From the NCBI RefSeq assembly GCF_001552655.1, contig NZ_BCRP01000018.1:1-62821 (forward strand): a DNA stretch of 62,821 bases, given 5' to 3'. Of the stretch, positions 19,954-27,656 are shown piece after piece (position 1 is the stretch's first letter; each line of letters opens with the position of its first letter). The notes under the pieces were generated by a model. That model was not told the DNA's origin. It made no database searches and worked only from the letters and a program-made list of their open reading frames with translations. Made by a program: the position numbers and the translations under genes. The DNA is from Alicyclobacillus kakegawensis NBRC 103104. GTDB lineage: Bacteria; Bacillota; Bacilli; Alicyclobacillales; Alicyclobacillaceae.

Positions 19954-21225
19954 ATGCTGAAGCGAGAGGACAACGAACGCATTACACGAACCGGTCCGGG
20001 CACACCCATGGGAGAAGTGTTCAGAAGGTATTGGATCCCGGCGCTTTTGTCCGAAGAACTGCCGGAGCCTGACTGTCCCCCGGTTCGCGTCCGGCTGCTC
20101 GGGGAAGACTTGGTTGCATTCCGCGACAGTGATGGCCGCGTGGGGCTTCTGGACGCCTACTGCCCACACCGGCGGGCGCACCTGTTCTGGGGGCGCAATG
20201 AGGAATGCGGTCTTCGCTGCGTCTATCACGGGTGGAAATTTGACGTGACCGGGCAGTGTGTGGATATGCCCAACGAGCCACCGGAGAGCAACTTTAAACA
20301 CAAGGTCAAGACGGTCGCCTATCCCTGCTGGGAGGGAGGCGGCGTCATCTGGACGTACATGGGACCACGCGACGAGCAGCCTCCCTATCCAGATTACGAA
20401 TGGATTCGCGCGCCGGAAACCCATCGATTCGTCAGCAAGACATTTGAGGATTGCAATTACTTGCAGGCGCTCGAAGGCGGCATCGATACATCGCATTCTT
20501 CCTTCGCACACAATAATAACCTGCAGGACAAGAAGGCCTTACGCACCCGCGCCACTGCGCCCAAACTCGAAGTGCATAAACGGCCTTATGGATTCACGTA
20601 CGTAGGCATCCGCGACCTAGGGAGCGATGGAAACTACGTCCGAGCCTATCAATTTATTATGCCGGCGCAGCAGATGCGGGGATATATGACGAATTGGAGC
20701 ACCGGCGAACCCGAGCGATACCCGTCGGTGAACGGCCACATTTGGGTTCCCGTGGACGACGAGCACTGCTGCGTCTACAACTGGTTTTATTCCGCCGACC
20801 CACAGCGGCCGTTGCCCCGGAAATACTGCTTGGAACACGAGGCCTTGTTCGGGCGTGGGCCGGAGGATATGTTGCCTGGCTACCGGTTGAAGAGGAACAA
20901 ATCGAACGACTACCTGATTGACCGTGAGGTGCAGCGCACGAAAACGTTCACTGGCATCTCCGGAATCAACACTCAGGACTTTGCCTTGCAGGAGACAATG
21001 CTTCCCATTGTCGACCGTTCAAAGGAGCGCCTGGGTTCTGCCGACGCTGCCATCATTGTGGCCAGGCAGTTGCTGCTGGAGGCGACTCGCGAAGTGGAGT
21101 CCGGCAAGCCGCCACGCGGGGTCGATCCGCGCACGTACCGCAACGTGCGGGGTTGCGACCGCATTCTGCCCAAGGGTGTTCCCTGGCAGGAAGGCTTGAA
21201 AGAAGAACTGGCGGCAAAATTTTGA
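19954..21225 (+). CDS. Rieske non-heme iron oxygenase, alpha subunit type
   Basis: 423 residues from ATG 19954, chosen because the family typically begins with MLxREDNE followed by GPGTPMGE; upstream in-frame codons at 19915 and 19945 are less likely. Rieske cluster ligands are CPHRRAH and CVYHGW (CxH-x17-CxxH). The mononuclear iron site is LEGGIDTSHSSFAHNN, with Asp and two His. This matches phthalate 4,5-dioxygenase/aromatic O-demethylase-type single-subunit oxygenases, which hydroxylate or demethylate aromatic acids using O2. No ferredoxin or reductase gene is in the window, so electrons must come from elsewhere. A bicupin gene follows 29 bp downstream. Confidence 0.9.
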   Translation: MLKREDNERITRTGPGTPMGEVFRRYWIPALLSEELPEPDCPPVRVRLLGEDLVAFRDSDGRVGLLDAYCPHRRAHLFWGRNEECGLRCVYHGWKFDVTGQCVDMPNEPPESNFKHKVKTVAYPCWEGGGVIWTYMGPRDEQPPYPDYEWIRAPETHRFVSKTFEDCNYLQALEGGIDTSHSSFAHNNNLQDKKALRTRATAPKLEVHKRPYGFTYVGIRDLGSDGNYVRAYQFIMPAQQMRGYMTNWSTGEPERYPSVNGHIWVPVDDEHCCVYNWFYSADPQRPLPRKYCLEHEALFGRGPEDMLPGYRLKRNKSNDYLIDREVQRTKTFTGISGINTQDFALQETMLPIVDRSKERLGSADAAIIVARQLLLEATREVESGKPPRGVDPRTYRNVRGCDRILPKGVPWQEGLKEELAAKF

Positions 21226-21254
21226 CTGGGCGTACATGCATGGAGGTGAATGGG

Positions 21255-22370
21255 ATGGCCAAGGTGTCGGAGGAGTTGGCGAAACGGTTTGCCACAGAAA
21301 AGGACTCCAGGTATGAGGCCTGGGTGCGGGAGGAAGGGTTGGACATCATCGCGGCCCACTATGTACCGGATTTGCACACCGTGGAGGTCAAGCCGTGGCC
21401 GCGGCGGGGCGGTGCGGGTGTTTTCATCAATCACGAGTCTTCGCGGACATCCAATGATTGCTACGTATGCGATATTCCGCCCGGCGGGAAGTTGGCGCCA
21501 CAGCGCCAGTTGTACGAAGAAATGATCTACGTGCTCGACGGTCATGGTTCGACATCGGTGTGGAATGACGCCGGGGCCAGGGTGACGTTCGAGTGGCAGG
21601 CTGGGTCGCTGTTCGCCATTCCCCTCAACTGCTGGCACCAGCATTTCAACAGCTCCGGGTTGGAAAAAGTACGCTTTCTCGCGGTGACGAATGCCCCCAT
21701 GGTCATCAACCTGTACGGAGAGACAGACTTCGTGTTCAACACTGCGTATGATTTCCGCAGCCGGTTCCGCGGGGAGCCCGACTACTTTGCCGACGAGGGC
21801 ACACAGAAAGGGTTTCTACTGGAAACCAACTTTGTGGCAGATACCCGCTCCCTGCCGCTCATCAGCGCCAAAGAACGTGGGGCGGGCGGCGGTCACATAC
21901 GTTTCAATTTAGCCAAGGGTTCCATGAACAGCCACATCTCCGAATTTCCGGTCGGGACCTACAAGAAGGCGCATCTGCATGGCCCGGGCGCGCACGTTAT
22001 CATTCTCAGCGGCGAGGGGTTCAGTTTCATGTGGCCGGAGAACTCGCCGTTGCGGCGATACGACTGGAAAGAAGGCAGCATGATTGTGCCACCGGATCGC
22101 TGGTACCATCAGCATTTTAATACGGGGGCGACACCGGCACGATACCTGGCTTTGAAATATGAGGGCACCGCGATTCGCAACGAGCAGGGAGTGCCCAAGG
22201 CCTGGATCAGCAAACGCCTGGGCGGCGATCAAATTGATTACGCCGACGAGGATCCGCAGGTTCGCAGGGTGTTTGAAAGCGAACTGGCCAAACACGGCCT
22301 GCAGTCGCAGATGCAGCCGGTGTACGAGGCTGAACTCGCTCAGCTCGAAAAGGACGGCTTAAGTCGATGA
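21255..22370 (+). CDS. Bicupin protein (two cupin barrels)
   Basis: 371 residues from ATG 21255 with GGAGGTG 6 bases upstream. Barrel 1 (about residues 60-170) has LAPQRQLYEEMIYVLDGHG in place of an HxH motif 1, though its second motif (CWHQHFNSS) is kept. Barrel 2 (about 235-330) has an intact KKAHLHGPG motif and YHQHFNTG. So only barrel 2 seems to have a full metal site. Bicupins include gentisate and 1-hydroxy-2-naphthoate dioxygenases; this one is similar in layout but I cannot assign a substrate. It lies directly after the Rieske gene and overlaps the next gene by 4 bases. Confidence 0.82.
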   Translation: MAKVSEELAKRFATEKDSRYEAWVREEGLDIIAAHYVPDLHTVEVKPWPRRGGAGVFINHESSRTSNDCYVCDIPPGGKLAPQRQLYEEMIYVLDGHGSTSVWNDAGARVTFEWQAGSLFAIPLNCWHQHFNSSGLEKVRFLAVTNAPMVINLYGETDFVFNTAYDFRSRFRGEPDYFADEGTQKGFLLETNFVADTRSLPLISAKERGAGGGHIRFNLAKGSMNSHISEFPVGTYKKAHLHGPGAHVIILSGEGFSFMWPENSPLRRYDWKEGSMIVPPDRWYHQHFNTGATPARYLALKYEGTAIRNEQGVPKAWISKRLGGDQIDYADEDPQVRRVFESELAKHGLQSQMQPVYEAELAQLEKDGLSR

Positions 22371-23968
22371 ATGTGGAACCGGTTCGATTTCCTGACGTGC
22401 GGGGTCTTCCGATGTTGTGGATGCATGAGACCGGTGACGACCACTTTCACGACGATGAGGACTGGTCTCCAGAGACGGATGGCCTGTGGTTGTCCGACCA
22501 TTTTGAACTGATGAGCGTGGGCATGGATATCGGATCCGCCTCCACACAGGTGGCATTTTCTCGATTGACGCTGCATCGGTTGGGGAGTGACCTGTCCAGC
22601 CGATACCAGGTGGTGGAGCGGGAGTCGGTCTACCGCTCCTCCATCTGGCTGACCCCGTATTCTGGACCCCATCGAATCGACGAGGCGAAGCTCGAAGAAT
22701 ACATTGCTGAGGCTTACCGGGAAGCCGGCATTCCGCACGCGAGTGTGGATACAGGGGCGGTCATTCTGACGGGAGAGGCGATTCGACGGGAAAACGCGGA
22801 GGCGATTGCCCACATGCTGGCCCGCCAGGGCGGGCGGTTTGTCTGTGCTATCGCCGGGCATAACATGGAAGCCTCTCTGGCCGCGCATGGCTCGGGCACC
22901 GTGCGTCTTTCGCACCAACAACGATCCCGCTTGTTGAACGTGGACATCGGCGGGGGAACCACGAAGCTTTCCGTGGTCGAGTCCGGACGCGTCGTCGAAA
23001 CGGCCGCGTTGCATATCGGGGGCCGCTTGATGGCGACCGACGCATCGGGAAGGCTGACGCGACTGGAGCCGGCCGGACAAAGGATTGCAGAAGGGCTTGG
23101 CATTCACCTGGAGATTGGGCAGGCGGTCTCGCAAGCCGTCAAGGACAAGATTTCCGCATGGCTTGCCGTGCAGTTGTCCCGGGCCTTGGCACCGGAGCCG
23201 CTCCCGGACACCGTAAAAGAGTTGTACATCACTCCCCCTCTCAAGCGGCGCGGGCCCTACGATGGCGTCGTGTTCTCGGGCGGCGTGGGGGAATACGTGT
23301 ACGGCCTCACTGACCAGGACTTTGGCGACCTCGGTCGCTTTCTGGGAGTGGCCGTGCGCCGGCAGTTTGAACGTGGGCAGTTTGGGCCGGTGCTCCGCGC
23401 CGGAGAATGTCTGCGCGCCACGGTCGTGGGTGCGTCCGAATACAGCGTGCAGGTGAGTGGCAACACGATTTTTCTGTCGAGCCCGCGAGTGTTACCGGTG
23501 CGGAACGTGCCAGTCCTGCATCCACCGTGTGATTTGGACTCCGCTATCAATCCGGTGGCCATGGGAAAACAGATCCTGGATCACTTTCACCGGTTCGACT
23601 TGGAAGAAGGAAATTCCGATGTGGCGCTGTCGTTCCACTTTGGTGGCCTCCCGACGTATGACCGCATGCACGCCCTATGCGAAGGGTTGTGCCATGGACT
23701 TCCGACTTCGTTTCGCGGGCGACGGCAGGTGACCATGCTGTTTGACAGCGACATCGCCAAAACCGTGGGTCACCTTCTCCAGGAGGAATTCGGCGTGAAG
23801 TGTCCGCTGTTAATCCTGGACGGCATTCACCTGCACGATTTTGATTACGTGGACATTGGCCGAAAAATAGAACCGGCCGGTGTCGTTCCCGTCACGGTGA
23901 AATCGCTGGTGTTTCAATTGCGGGATGGCTGGGATCACGCATCATCCACGCATCCGCCGGTGCAGTGA
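22367..23968 (+). CDS. EutA-like ATPase (ethanolamine ammonia-lyase reactivating factor family)
   Basis: 533 residues; ATG 22367 overlaps the bicupin stop (ATGA). An acidic N-terminus (GDDHFHDDEDW) is followed by an actin/Hsp70-like ATPase core: SVGMDIGSASTQVAFSRL (phosphate 1), LLNVDIGGGTTKLSVV (phosphate 2) and VVFSGGVGEYVYG (adenosine site). This order and the EGLGI segment match EutA, which removes damaged cobalamin from ethanolamine ammonia-lyase. However, no eutB or eutC is in the window. Coupling to the bicupin suggests a different client, or a chaperone-like role for a metalloenzyme (inference). A Ni/Co transporter gene follows 74 bp downstream. Confidence 0.8.
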   Translation: MNVEPVRFPDVRGLPMLWMHETGDDHFHDDEDWSPETDGLWLSDHFELMSVGMDIGSASTQVAFSRLTLHRLGSDLSSRYQVVERESVYRSSIWLTPYSGPHRIDEAKLEEYIAEAYREAGIPHASVDTGAVILTGEAIRRENAEAIAHMLARQGGRFVCAIAGHNMEASLAAHGSGTVRLSHQQRSRLLNVDIGGGTTKLSVVESGRVVETAALHIGGRLMATDASGRLTRLEPAGQRIAEGLGIHLEIGQAVSQAVKDKISAWLAVQLSRALAPEPLPDTVKELYITPPLKRRGPYDGVVFSGGVGEYVYGLTDQDFGDLGRFLGVAVRRQFERGQFGPVLRAGECLRATVVGASEYSVQVSGNTIFLSSPRVLPVRNVPVLHPPCDLDSAINPVAMGKQILDHFHRFDLEEGNSDVALSFHFGGLPTYDRMHALCEGLCHGLPTSFRGRRQVTMLFDSDIAKTVGHLLQEEFGVKCPLLILDGIHLHDFDYVDIGRKIEPAGVVPVTVKSLVFQLRDGWDHASSTHPPVQ

Positions 23969-24042
23969 GAGTCGGAGTTTTTTGAGAGCGTATTGAATAT
24001 TTCCCATACACACATGTGGAGGCAGCGGAAAGGAGTCTATCC

Positions 24043-25053
24043 ATGAATCCACGCCGATGGTTGCGATACGCTGTGCTGATTGGGGGATTGCATGCGCTGG
24101 GCGTCACGTTGCTCGTGGTCGCTGCCCACCGTCACCCCGGCCTCATCGGGATGGCTTTTTTGGCCTACACGTTCGGATTGAGGCATGCCTTTGACGTCGA
24201 CCACATTGCCGCTATCGACAACACGGTGCGAAAGCTCGTGCAACAACGAGCGGATCCAATTGGCGTGGGATTCTTTTTTTCCTTGGGACACTCGACTGTG
24301 GTGGCCTGCATGACGGTGTTCACAGTGCTATCCGTGCACGTGGTAGAACGACGCCTGCCCCAGCTGCAGACCGTCGGAGGTATGGTGGGAACGGTCGTGT
24401 CTGGGGTATTCTTGCTGATCATCGGTGTGGTGAATTTGTTCATCCTGTTTGATGTCTATCGGTTGTTTTCCCAGATGCGCACGTGCGGGCATCTGGAACA
24501 GCACGTGGAAGAATTGTTGCTGTCGCGCGGACTGGTGGCGCGCCTGGCGCGTCCCTTGCTGCGGCTGGTGACGAAAAGCTCACACATTTATCCGATTGGG
24601 CTTCTGTTCGGTTTGGGCTTTGATACGGCCAGCGAGGTCGCCTTACTGGCGATGTCCGCCATGGCGGTGAAAAATGCCGTTCCCCTCCCGGGCGTTTTAG
24701 CGTTGCCCGTGCTGTTCGCGGCCAGCATGAGCCTGATGGATACCGCGGATGGAGTCTTTATGACGACCGCCTATAAGTGGGCTTTGTCCACCCCGCTCCG
24801 GAAGGTGTACTACAATCTTTCCGTAACCGGTCTGGGCGTGGCGGCGGCGCTGTTGATTGGCGTGATTGAGCTGGCCCAGGCGCTGGTTTCACAACTCGGT
24901 TTGCACAGCGCGCTCTGGGACTGGGTTCAACAGCTGGATTTGGGACGGCTGGGCTTTCTTCTGGTCGCCCTGTTCATCCTGGTGTGGGCGATGTCGTTCG
25001 GGTTCTGGAAGCTGTTTCGTGTCGAGGAGAGATGGAGCAAGGCGACACCGTGA
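24043..25053 (+). CDS. NiCoT-family nickel/cobalt transporter
   Basis: 336 residues from ATG 24043 with GGAAAGGAG 7 bases upstream. The NiCoT signature in helix 2 is RHAFDVDHIAAIDN (HxxxDH core), and LGFDTASEVALL matches the second signature; about eight membrane segments are visible. The protein takes up Ni2+ or Co2+ across the cytoplasmic membrane. Placement after the EutA-like gene suggests metal supply to the cupins or to a cobalamin enzyme; which ion it prefers cannot be told from sequence. Confidence 0.93.
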   Translation: MNPRRWLRYAVLIGGLHALGVTLLVVAAHRHPGLIGMAFLAYTFGLRHAFDVDHIAAIDNTVRKLVQQRADPIGVGFFFSLGHSTVVACMTVFTVLSVHVVERRLPQLQTVGGMVGTVVSGVFLLIIGVVNLFILFDVYRLFSQMRTCGHLEQHVEELLLSRGLVARLARPLLRLVTKSSHIYPIGLLFGLGFDTASEVALLAMSAMAVKNAVPLPGVLALPVLFAASMSLMDTADGVFMTTAYKWALSTPLRKVYYNLSVTGLGVAAALLIGVIELAQALVSQLGLHSALWDWVQQLDLGRLGFLLVALFILVWAMSFGFWKLFRVEERWSKATP

Positions 25054-25103
25054 GGTGGAAAACGGTCGCGCCTGTTTTATCCCGTTCTTCTGCTGTCCCG
25101 TTC

Positions 25104-26786
25104 TCACCGTTCTTTGGCTGCGCCAAAGATCATCGAATCTGTCAGCATCTCCACCGGCGCCCGGTCGTCGGTCAGCACCATGCCGCCCGCTGTGTCTTTT
25201 TCGCTGAGCGGCACCAGCCGCCGCGGCCAATCCGCCGCCACCGAGGCCAGCGCGCTGCCGCGCGGAATTCGCGCCAGTCCCGCTGTCGAAACCGGGTCCT
25301 CGCTGGCCAGCAGGATGTAGTTGTACAGTCCGCGCGCCTTAATACAGTACACGTAGGGGTACACCACCTGCAGCGTCCGCTCCATCGACAGCAGCAGCCG
25401 CGAGCGTGGGCTCGTCGCATTGACGTTCATCGCCACCAGCCCGCCTGGCGTCAAGCGGGACTTCAGCTCCTGAAAAAACTGCACCGTCGTCAGTTCGTAC
25501 GGGATGTAGATTTGGTTCGTATATGCGTCGACAATCGCGATGTCGTACGTCCGCGCCGGGGCCTGCCGGACGAACACGCGCGCGTCCTGGTTGACAAACC
25601 GGGCGTCGCCGGGCTTGACCCCAAAGTAGCGGAAGTCCAATGGAATCACGTCGCCGTCGATTTCCACACCCGTGACCCGCAAGTCCGGCCGCTGTGGCCG
25701 CACGTACTTGGCCAGCAGGTGGGGAATCGTGCCACCGGCGGATCCCAGCACCACCACCCGCGATGCCCCTTTGCGCAGGTACGGCAGCGCCAGGTAGTCG
25801 TCGTAGTAGTCGCCGGTTTTGAGCGCGTCGCCCGGCCGGCGCAGCGACTGCACACCGCCGCCCTCGTTGTAGATCAGCGCGATCGATCCGTCCGTCTCCC
25901 GCACCACCTGCACATACTGGTACAGGGTGTCCCGGCTCCACAACACGTGCCCGTACGGACTCGCCGGTCCGGGCAGCGCCCCGGACGCCACGGGCGGCAT
26001 CACCAGCACCAAGACCAGTGACGCGCCGATGCGCAGCATGTCCGCCTGCACCAATCCCCACAGGCTCGCCGCCATCAGCACCGCCGCCCAAAAGAAGATG
26101 GTCTCCCGCACGCCCCAAAACGGGATGGTGACAAACGCCGTGCCAAACGTCCCCACTAAACTCCCCAGCGTCGAGAACGCGTACAAGTTGCCTGCCACGC
26201 GCCCCACGTCGAGTGCCTGGCCGGGGGAAGGTAACGCATTGTCCCACCCCGCGTTCTGGTCGGCCTGCGCGCCCGCGCCGGGGCCTGCGTCGGCTCTCGC
26301 GCCCGTCGCCAGGCGAATGGTGAATGGGCTGACCATCGCCAGCAAAAACACCGGCGGCGCGAACACGAGCAAGATGGCGATGAACGAGATGACAATCGTG
26401 GCAATCGGCGTGTTCAGGATGCCGTGTGACAATCCGCGAAAGATCAGCTGCCCCCACAAGGGCAGTGTCGCCATCCACAGCCCCGCCGCCAGCGACAATC
26501 CCATCAACAGACGCACCCGCGGCCACCTGTCGGCCACGCGTCCGCCCACCACGTACCCAACCGACAGCGCCAGCAATATCAGGCCAATCACGTTGGCCCA
26601 GACAATCATCGACGTGCCGAAGTACGGCGCCAAAAACCGCGACGCCGCCAGTTCCAACGCCATGACGGAGGCTCCGGTCACCACCACGTACACGTACAGG
26701 TAGCGGATGAAACGCCGTCCCTCCCGCACACCGTTTCGCCCGTTCGCATCCGTTCGTATCCCTTCCGTTACCCGAGGCTTGTCCAA
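25104..26786 (-). CDS. Membrane-fused spermidine synthase-like protein
   Basis: 560 residues from TTG 26786, preceded by AGAGGAG at 8-base spacing; the open frame upstream runs through the divergent coiled-coil gene and is not coding. The N-terminal half has 7-8 membrane segments beginning YLYVYVVVTGASVMALELA. The C-terminal half is a SAM-type methyltransferase/spermidine synthase fold: VVVLGSAGGTIPHLLAKY, VTGVEIDGDVI, YDIAIVDAYTNQIYIP and LTPGGLVAMNVNA. Such fusions are common in bacteria but their reaction is mostly unproven; the aminopropyltransferase active site is not clearly complete. It converges with the NiCoT gene. Confidence 0.82.
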   Translation of the reverse strand: MDKPRVTEGIRTDANGRNGVREGRRFIRYLYVYVVVTGASVMALELAASRFLAPYFGTSMIVWANVIGLILLALSVGYVVGGRVADRWPRVRLLMGLSLAAGLWMATLPLWGQLIFRGLSHGILNTPIATIVISFIAILLVFAPPVFLLAMVSPFTIRLATGARADAGPGAGAQADQNAGWDNALPSPGQALDVGRVAGNLYAFSTLGSLVGTFGTAFVTIPFWGVRETIFFWAAVLMAASLWGLVQADMLRIGASLVLVLVMPPVASGALPGPASPYGHVLWSRDTLYQYVQVVRETDGSIALIYNEGGGVQSLRRPGDALKTGDYYDDYLALPYLRKGASRVVVLGSAGGTIPHLLAKYVRPQRPDLRVTGVEIDGDVIPLDFRYFGVKPGDARFVNQDARVFVRQAPARTYDIAIVDAYTNQIYIPYELTTVQFFQELKSRLTPGGLVAMNVNATSPRSRLLLSMERTLQVVYPYVYCIKARGLYNYILLASEDPVSTAGLARIPRGSALASVAADWPRRLVPLSEKDTAGGMVLTDDRAPVEMLTDSMIFGAAKER

Positions 26787-26817
26787 CCAGCGTGCTCCTC
26801 TCTTCTCGACGAGATGT

Positions 26818-26885
26818 CGGACACTCTTCCACGTATACTTAGTATATACGCAATCGCCGAAGAGAAACGGAAAGTTGCAGCAGGG
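26818..26885. repeat. ~70-bp dispersed repeat, copy 1
   Basis: This segment matches 27361-27432 at about 88-90% with one 4-base indel. Both share CTCTTCCAYGTATACTT, TATACGCAATCG and AGAGAAACGGAAAGTT. Copy 1 contains the dyad TATAC-TTA-GTATA. It lies in the gap between the divergent spermidine-synthase-like and coiled-coil genes, so it may contain their promoters. Confidence 0.85.
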
Positions 26886-26973
26886 CTCTCGTCTCATCGC
26901 AACGGAAATCCTATTGTGAAACTTCCTCCATCTTTGTCGATCCCGGCAGGATCCTGGGCCCACCCGGCGAATC

Positions 26974-27324
26974 ATGAAGCCATGCAATCGGAAACGGGGG
27001 TCAGATGCATTGGAGAAACCTCGGTGGGAAGAGCGCCTGGAACGCATGGAGTCGATGACGGAAGAACTAATACGTATCGTCGCCAATACCAACACGCAGG
27101 TGGCCTTACTGGCCAAAAAAGTGGACGACCTTGTCGTGCGGGTGGACAAACTCAGCGTCAGCGTGGACAACCTGATCGCGCGTGTAGACGCCCTCGAACT
27201 CCGTCTGGAAGCCGTTGAACGACATGTCAGCCGGATTCCGCTCTTGGAGCGCCGCCAGGACAAAGCGGCGGCCCGGCTTGACGCGATTGAGGCCTGCCTA
27301 GAGCTGCGCGCAGAAAACCAGTAA
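26974..27324 (+). CDS. Small coiled-coil protein
   Basis: Up to 116 residues. From about residue 20 onward it is almost entirely a heptad-patterned helix (VDDLVVRVDKLSVSVDNLIA, ALELRLEAVERHV and RLDAIEACLEL), with regular Val/Leu at a and d positions and no membrane segment. The start is uncertain: ATG 26974 has no ribosome binding site, and TTG 27010 or ATG 27047 are alternatives. I do not recognise a named family; it is likely an oligomeric cytoplasmic protein. It is enclosed by two copies of a ~70-bp repeat. Confidence 0.65.
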   Translation: MKPCNRKRGSDALEKPRWEERLERMESMTEELIRIVANTNTQVALLAKKVDDLVVRVDKLSVSVDNLIARVDALELRLEAVERHVSRIPLLERRQDKAAARLDAIEACLELRAENQ

Positions 27325-27656
27325 CCTTCAGCCAGAAACCTCTCCTCTCCAACATGACGCCGGACCCTCTTCCATGTATACTTGATATGTATATACGCAA
27401 TCGCTCAAGAGAAACGGAAAGTTCTAGAAGGGGCGTTTTCATCAGCCTGCCGGACGATTCCAGCTTGATTTCCAGTTGGGACGCCCTTTTGTTTTCACTT
27501 GTCCGTCCCTTGGGCCAAAAGACGGCCCGGTCGGCCGTTCTAAGTCCCGCGGCCGGGGCGCGGCCACATTTCTAATCGCTGACTTATCATTCCCAGACCA
27601 AACACTGCCAGTTCCACGCGTCACGCGCCGGGCTGGGGAGTGGAGGAGGTCGCAGC
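27325..27656. other. Intergenic region upstream of ppc
   Basis: 332 bp with no convincing gene. It holds repeat copy 2 (27361-27432) and a GC-rich stretch before ppc. The ppc promoter may lie in the AT-rich repeat (TTGATA and TATAC elements are present) or further down; I could not assign it. Confidence 0.5.
27361..27432. repeat. ~70-bp dispersed repeat, copy 2
   Basis: Second copy of the repeat at 26818-26885, in the same orientation and 543 bp away. Its dyad is TATAC-TTGATAT-GTATA, four bases wider than in copy 1. Together the copies flank the coiled-coil gene. Confidence 0.85.

Noticed and set aside
19072-20511. 479-codon minus-strand open frame
   Set aside because: It is antisense to the iclR and Rieske genes, both of which show clear family motifs; its own translation shows no recognisable domain and is an effect of high GC.
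25339-26832. 497-codon minus-strand frame overlapping the spermidine-synthase-like gene
   Set aside because: It is another frame of the same strand with Arg/Gly-rich low-quality sequence; the neighbouring frame has membrane segments and the methyltransferase fold.
26787-27263. N-terminal extension of the spermidine-synthase-like frame
   Set aside because: It is Ser/Arg/Thr-rich, runs antisense through the coiled-coil gene, and a ribosome binding site with TTG lies at 26786.
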